Assembly (NCBI RefSeq): GCF_026151205.1
Contig: NC_087077.1
Span: forward strand, 16,851,475-16,915,474
Direction of reading: 5' to 3'
Source: Bolinopsis microptera
Lineage: Eukaryota > Ctenophora > Tentaculata > Lobata > Bolinopsidae
Length of the DNA: 64,000 bases
Position numbers and translations under genes: made by a program. The notes below the pieces were generated by a model. It searched no databases, was not told the DNA's origin, and saw only the letters and a list, made by a program, of their open reading frames with translations. Shown piece by piece: positions 57,810 through 64,000 of the stretch. Position 1 is the first letter of the stretch. Each line of letters starts with the position of its first letter.

Positions 57810-59084
57810 TACATCGAGTTAGTTCCACCTAGCAGCAGCTACCTCCCCCTGCACTGTTATTGATAATGATAATAGCGCGCACCCCTTAACCCCTAACACG
57901 TGACGATAACGCGCACAACACGTGGGCGACACTAGTAAGTGTTTGTAGGGTTATAGGGTAGTAGGCTCCCTGTGTAGCTGTGTTATACGTTGTAGACGTG
58001 TTAGTGACTGTAACAGTAGTTAGTGGGGGAAATTAGACCAATCTTTATTGAAGCCAGCTTCACTATCTTTAATAAAGCTCCAGCATGCACAACTCTATAG
58101 TCTATAAGCTGATTTATCTTCATAATTCTGGGAATCATATAGCTTTATTCGAGGATTTCGGTAACAATGTTACTAACGATTTATGTGCTCACTGCTGCCT
58201 AATCATTTAATTATATGCATAAATTATAAGCCCAATATGTAACAAATCAATCTCGAATAAACAAAAGAAAATAAGAGCTGTGATGGACAGTGATCTGAAC
58301 AAAGGTAAAAGAGTAGCTATAATAATAAAGGGGGAGGAGGCGAATAACAAGTTTCTCAGAGGAAGACAGCGATTATAAACACGTGTGTTAGAGGTGACAT
58401 GCTGACACAGTCTCCAGAGAAACTTGTAACTGGTTACACATGTGCAACACACAGCTGTTATAACTTTATAAAGCTCACTACGTCACCTCAACTCTCACTA
58501 CATACGTAATCTTATCCTGGTTCTACTGTTAAGTAGGTATTAGCCACGAGGAAATTGAGCTACATTATCATCACCGTTAAACCTTAAGTATCTGCCCACA
58601 TTGTGAACTCTACAGCATAACCGGAGTTCACATCAGAGTTTACATCAGGGCCGTCAAAATAAGAGAATAATTATAGAGAAGGTAATTAGTTAATAAGGTA
58701 ATAAATGTGAATCTCATGGTAATCAGGAAGTTGACTATTTCTAAATACTGAGTTAGAATTCTAAATATAAAGTCATAAGCTGTGAATTCGAGTGAAGCAA
58801 TTATACGCATTCACTTGAAGTTGACTAAGAGCTCTGTTGTTTATCATTTTAGTTTATTCGTATCCCCATCTGTCGATTCTATTGGGCAACACCCTTTTTT
58901 TGATAGCGCAACACCTTTTTCGAAAACTCGACACCTTTTTTGATCATGGGTAACACCTTTTTTAATATGGCAACACATTTGTTTATAAGACCTGTTGAAA
59001 AATGTAATATGAATGAGTCTCAATTAGGAACCGACCGGATCTATCCGGCCACTCTATAATCCTCTTAGAGTTACATATTATATC
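57810..59084. other. Intergenic sequence, nothing recognised
   Basis: AT-rich DNA with CACGTG at about 57898, 57920 and 58379 and short (aacaccttttt)-type repeats at about 58890-58965. No supported gene. Confidence 0.5.
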
Positions 59085-59372
59085 CAGTGGCGTAACGTTG
59101 CCTGTTGGCGCCCCCCTGCCGAAAAAAGCGCCCCCTGTTGGCGCCCCCTCCCCTTTTGGTGCCCCTCCCTAAAATTGAACAAATTAGGTGATTTTAAAGA
59201 ATACGCCGGTAAAATCTCTAAAAAAGTGTGTATCTAGAGCAAAACGCGCAGTTTTGCTAGTACTTTAGTTAAGTTTTCGAAATTGTCCCACATTCAAACG
59301 ACGATTTGGCGCCCCCCTAAGACGGCGCCCCCCTGCACAGCGGGGTCAGCAGGGCCTTTCGTTACGCCACTG
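59085..59372. mobile_element. 288-bp hAT-like MITE
   Basis: Terminal inverted repeats cagtggcgtaacg and cgttacgccactg. The 8-bp target duplication attatatc is present at 59077-59084 and 59373-59380. The interior contains repeated ggcgccccc segments. CAGTGGCGTA ends are common in hAT-family non-autonomous elements. Confidence 0.93.
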
Positions 59373-59380
59373 ATTATATC

Positions 59381-60908
59381 CACATAGTTTCCAATTGTGC
59401 TAACTAACAATTTAGTCTGTGGTCAGCTAAACACAAACCTGTAGTGATCAATTGTCTCAATCAGCTCCCATTGAGATTACATAATATGCACATATAGCTT
59501 GAGCAGCCTGAAATAGTGGAAATCAAATGAATTACGAATAGACTTCAACTAACGAGCTGTACGTTTTATTTCTCCTCTGTATTTGCGATCTTAACTATAT
59601 TGAGACGACGACTTTAATTGAACGAAATATTTCAGATTTTCGACATCTTCATCAGTCTCAGACAACGGTATTTATTTATTTAGTGAATTTTACATCACCT
59701 GGTGTCCAAATGGCGGGACCTAAATTATTTATTCCTTGGCCAATTTGTTATTTCTTCATAATGATAAAAATGCACATTCGACCCAACCGGACCAAAAATG
59801 TTTCAATAGTATTGAGTATATCTCTCGCGAATACTACTACAGTACTACTACTTATAGCTTCATCCTGTACCCAGTACGGTCAACGTTATCTAAAATCATT
59901 TGTACAGTTACTGGAATGTGGAAAGATATAGAGTTTGACAAACAACATGTTATTTTACCAGTTATTTGAAAAATATAAAATTGAACATTCATTCTAATTC
60001 ATTTTGAACCACATTTTTACAATGTAGATTGTAGATTGATAGTCAAGGCTAAATGTAAATTTTCAAACAATATGAAATTCCTTGAAAGCTTGTAAACCTA
60101 CAAAACAACGGCCGATCGAAATATATGAAATATATTGAGTCTGATGAGCCTTATAGTTATAATACATCCTTAGAACATATATTGAAAGTTTCAGGGTGAT
60201 TGCTTTAAAAATGTAGGAGAAAATAGATTTTTAGACTCGATTTTCAGGGCACGCGATCAAAAATCGCTCGCGCAATACAATTACCACACATGCGCTGACC
60301 TTTGACCGGCAATAATTTCGGCTAGGAACGATATTTTTCCACGGCATCAAAAGCATCTGATAGATATTACTCCCCTCTATCAGAAACAACTAACTAAAAA
60401 GTCGATTTTAAGAAAATTTCCATGAAGACCCCCTGCCCCCATAATACAGTCAAGTCGGCTATAGACAATTGTCTTACACGTTATCAATATGTCCTAGCTA
60501 ATAAAGGACGATGGGTTGAGCAAATTATTAATTATTAAGTATTTTAATTGTATTATTATAAAAAGTATATATTTTCATTACCTAAATATGCAAAAATTAA
60601 GTGGAAATTTCATTTGTCAAAAAAATTAGAGCCATTTACTTTCCACACACTATTTTCAACTCACCCTGTATACGTTATTTACTTACTTTTGCTTTTGTTA
60701 GGTTTAGTGCGCTTCAACAGTGTCATCAACTTCCTTGCCCGCTCTATAGCTCCGATTCACAGCATATGATCATAATATGACTCTCATAGAGCCGTGACTT
60801 GTTAGATTCATGTAATCGTCGTGTTGAGATTTATCTACTCACTAAGTCTAAAGAGAAGATATAGATGCCCGTGTTCAATTAGATGAGCTGATTCCACGCC
60901 TAACATTT
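59381..60908. other. Intergenic sequence, nothing firmly recognised
   Basis: AT-rich. The segment near 60300-60420 resembles parts of 61124-61170 and 61828-61875 (ttcggct..., gatatttttccacgg...), so it may be an old copy of one repeat family. No supported gene. Confidence 0.45.
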
Positions 60909-61091
60909 GGGTCCGGGACTCTACGGCGTAAGACTCTACGGTGTAAGACTCTAACCCTAACCCTAACCCTAACCCACCCCAACCCCAACCCCAACCCTAA
61001 CCCCAACCCCAACCCCAACCCCAACACTCCAACAGTTACCCTAACCCTAACCCACCGTAGAGTCTTACTATACGCCGTTGAGTCCGGACCC
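60909..61091. mobile_element. Small inverted-repeat element with telomeric repeat core
   Basis: The left arm gggtccgggactctacggcg and following actctacgg are matched in inverted form on the right (ccgtagagtctta, then cgccgttgagtccggacccc). Between the arms (about 60951-61045) lie CCCTAA repeats and degenerate CCCCAA variants, the animal telomere motif in C-rich orientation. Directly visible; whether it is mobile is inference. Confidence 0.75.
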
Positions 61092-61123
61092 CTTATTAAT
61101 GATTAAAATGTTTTACATTTAAA

Positions 61124-61880
61124 TCGGCTATATCTTCGGTTGGAATGGATATTTTTGGATGCGATTAAAATTTTTTTCAAAAAATAATACCAGCTTCCAC
61201 CCGGTTATATTAACACGGGCTTTCTAGTTTCTTAATAAAATCAAGATTTTTATTGATTTCTATGAAGCCATTGGATAATATGAGGTTGAATATTTATTAC
61301 CAAAAGTTTCGAGATATATCTAGAACAGCCCACTATTGCCTTTTTGCTGCTTCCTGAAAACGAATCCAGAATTTCGTGGACCGCCAGCTGATTAATTCCG
61401 TAATTACTTGGCACATTTATGGGTCCTGGTAAGAGCTGGTGATCTAGTAAATATTCTATTTTTAGCTCACCTTGCGCTTTAAGTTTGACCAATGCTAATC
61501 ATGATGAGCTATTAGCTGATTAAATATACGGTATATTAATATACGGCGCGGTATATATACCGTATTAAAAAGATACTCATAAAGGCAGAGGTACTGATAC
61601 AAGTTTCAGTATTAGATTAAATTACATTCGTACAGTTAAGTTGTAATGATCATTTTAAAGGTCGAGACGGACTAATCAAGACATTTGACGTGGACGATAA
61701 ATCCAACGAAGGATACATATAATCTTCAGTGAGTGGGAACTTGCGCCAGGGACTAATAAAAAGGCACTAGAAAACTCACTGGTCACAGGGAGGAAGCTAA
61801 TAGTAATGGTATTCTTTGATAGTCACTTTTTATCGCATCAAAAAATATCAATCACAACCGAAGATATAATTATAACGACA
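61124..61880. repeat. Diverged inverted repeat pair
   Basis: tatatcttcggttgg...gatatttttggatgcgat at 61130-61170 recurs inverted at about 61828-61873 (atcgcatcaaaaaatatc ... caaccgaagatata). The arms are clearly diverged. The interior (61171-61827) has no gene and contains a short palindrome around 61525-61565. Possibly an old foldback element. Confidence 0.5.
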
Positions 61881-62295
61881 ACCCATTAAAATGTAACGCG
61901 CACTAAACACAACGTAATAACAATTGTGAACTGAAGTCTGAAAACAAAACCGATCTATAAATGTTGATATAAAATCCTTGCACGTGCACGCGCGCGTTTC
62001 CACCCGCGTTAATATGCAACTTTCTAATTCGCACGTGGGCGGTCACACATACGTGCAGAGAGAAACTTTCGAATAATAAACAGATGATAAAGTTAAATGC
62101 TCACATGTTATATATTAACCCGAATCCTTTTTACCAACTGAGACCGGAAGACGGGAACAAAAATGCAGGTATTTATACTTTTATATGGAACCATAAAAGA
62201 TGCGGACTATTCCCACTTTACATTCGATATAATATTTGTTCCTTTTATGATTATTATCTAAAAATTGGATAAGATTTCAAAATTTGGAAATTACA

Positions 62296-62352
62296 CCAAC
62301 GATTCGGAAAAAAGGATATATATATAATATATCCTTTTTTCCGATTCGTTGG
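62296..62352. repeat. 57-bp near-perfect hairpin
   Basis: ccaacgattcggaaaaaagg is followed after a short AT core by ccttttttccgattcgttgg, giving a stem of about 25 bp. It may be a tiny MITE, or could form a stem-loop if transcribed. Confidence 0.85.
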
Positions 62353-62770
62353 AATATATAGGTATACATTATATATACATTAATCAGCAAATTTGGGCGC
62401 ATGTTCAAACACATTTTTTGTAACGAACGGGCAATTTCAGTGAAAGCGGTACAATTCAAAGATCAATTGTCGATATCTATTCAAGTTGTTGAACTGCTCT
62501 CATTTAGTATTAGTATTCCGTATGCTCAGAAATGACACCCTTATGCCTTCTCTGAGGCCTTAAAAGTGTAAGTCATCCCTATTGATAATGATATTTGCAG
62601 TCGATCGAATTGCAATATCAATTAGATTTGTCTCAATCCCATGACCGTGAGTTAATTAGTTAATTAATGTTTTTGGATCAATTTTCATCACAAACTTCAC
62701 ATCTCTCGATAACTTAAATACGAAAGACATGAAATGAAGCAAAGATTATATTACTAGTTGGTGTTTAGAC
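62353..62770. other. Intergenic sequence, nothing recognised
   Basis: AT-rich sequence between the hairpin and the pentanucleotide repeat; no supported feature. Confidence 0.5.
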
Positions 62771-62932
62771 ATGTAATGAAATGAAATGAAATGAAATGAA
62801 ATGAAATGAAATGAAATGAAATGAAATGAAATGAAATGAAATGAAATGAAATGAAATGAAATGAAATGAAATGAAATGAAATGAAATGAAATGAAATGAA
62901 ATGAAATGAAATGAAATGAAATGAAATGAAAT
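62771..62932. repeat. (gaaat)n microsatellite, about 32 copies
   Basis: A pure pentanucleotide array from about 62771 to 62932. The 5-bp period yields overlapping artificial frames on the minus strand that are not genes. Confidence 0.97.
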
Positions 62933-64000
62933 AATGTGCTTGTATACCGCCCATATGGTTAGCAACTGACACAAGTGCCAGGTACTAACCATGTCAGAGC
63001 GGTTCTAAAGGGTGAGGTGAAAATATCCAGCAACAAACAACTAAATCATCTCAAAAACAAATCTATTTAGGAAAAATTAAAACTTTAAATATATCATATA
63101 GTAATCATAGGAAGATTTAAAAAGTTGCGTGCTCGAAACATTGAATTCAACCAAAGAAAGGAAAGTCTCAAACCTATTTTGTTTGAATTACGTAAAGTAA
63201 AGCCACTATACCTAGCACTAATATAAAGGCGATATTGTTTAACTTGTCCTAAAATTTCAGAAAATATTGTACCTAAGATTAAATAACTGAACCAAAAATT
63301 AAATAATTACAAGAGTAAAAAAGTAGTGTCAGGTCTCTACTAAGCGCGGCAGTTGGGGGTACCGAATTTCGGTCGAAAAATCCACGTTTTCTTAATAGAG
63401 GCTCAATTACCTGCGTTTACTTAATAGAGGTACAATTATAGAAGGCAGCCTTTTTGTGCAAGTCGGTAACGAATCGCGACTTGTTTTGACTTACAGCACT
63501 TTGCTGAATCGGCATTCTGTTAAAGCTCCAATTAACAAGAGAATCCACTATAACACATTTACACAATACTTTGTATATTTTTGTTAATTTGTTCAATTTT
63601 TATGATGCATGCGCTAGGCTGGGTTTTGCTGGCGTAAGGATAATACTTGATTGAGTTGATTCCGCCTTTTTTAATTTTTTGGTTTCTACTAGCCGAATAA
63701 TGAGTAGTTTGATATGTACTGGAGGTAGGGTGAGGGGGGGGGGGGGTTGGGGGGGGAAATGTTGCAGATCTTTCTAAAAAACATGTGCCATAAATCGTCT
63801 TCAGCTTGACATGGATTATACTCAGGAGAATTGATCATGACTCTCATTCTCTCAATTGAAAACATAGGATGGAATGAAAATACCTCTTAAATAAGTATAG
63901 TGATTCTCTCGGATGCATTTACAAGTTTACAAACAACCAAACTAACAAGGCACTCTCAATCTCATATTTAAATGTGATATATCATATACAGTATTGATCT
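62933..64000. other. Intergenic sequence to the window edge
   Basis: AT-rich DNA with one G-rich stretch at 63724-63756. No supported gene on either strand. Confidence 0.5.

Noticed and set aside
62754-62992. Long Phe/Ser/Ile/His-repeat frames on the minus strand
   Set aside because: They are translations of the (gaaat)n microsatellite and have no start context or splice support.
1-64000. CRISPR array, bacterial operon or prophage
   Set aside because: Spliced genes, LINEs and animal families show eukaryotic nuclear DNA; the tandem arrays lack spacer structure.

Overview
The window is nuclear DNA of an animal. It is AT-rich, has many short spliced exons with GT/AG borders in consistent phase, animal gene families (NEK kinase with RCC1 repeats, 7TM receptors, LDLa modules, F-type lectin, tectonin repeats), hAT-like MITEs, LINE fragments and TTAGGG-type telomeric repeats. 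The families fit a marine invertebrate (cnidarian, placozoan or similar), but nothing here fixes the phylum. All exon models were made by eye from splice sites, reading phase and protein similarity.

Layout. (1) 1-9275, minus strand: one large gene for a secreted lectin-like protein. It has a signal peptide, five six-repeat tectonin modules (five predicted six-bladed propellers), two near-identical exons of an unrecognised Trp/Cys repeat placed between modules three and four, and a C-terminal F-type lectin domain that runs off the left edge. A LINE fragment sits in one intron. (2) 10331-41746, plus strand: a 24-exon NEK9-like gene (about 1,243 residues) with an unusual N-terminal extension, a complete NEK kinase domain, an RCC1 propeller, a basic NLS-like patch and a C-terminal coiled coil. 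Its introns carry a 1.3-kb foldback element and many minisatellites. (3) One NEK9 intron (22151-36419, 14.3 kb) contains other genes on the minus strand. The two halves of an LDLa/LGR-type GPCR (TM1-4 at 31345-33002, TM5-7 at 23174-23654) flank a 7.7-kb interval. Inside that interval lies an uninterrupted NERD-nuclease/SF1-helicase gene (26443-28578), with a LINE ORF1-like remnant, a partial segmental duplication and MITEs. (4) 43619-46950, minus strand: an 8-exon class A GPCR, convergent with NEK9. (5) 47000-64000: no gene supported; foldback elements, MITEs, telomere-like and simple repeats.

The most notable observations are: the lectin architecture and the patchy homogenisation of its exons; repeated tandem duplications that begin at or span 5' splice sites in the NEK9 gene and the downstream GPCR; the gene-within-intron-within-intron arrangement; the NERD-helicase gene; an 800-bp near-perfect palindrome with 8-bp target duplications; and a small foldback element with telomeric repeats as its core. 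The genes do not form an obvious pathway. The lectin and the NERD-helicase could be immune or recognition factors, but that is inference.
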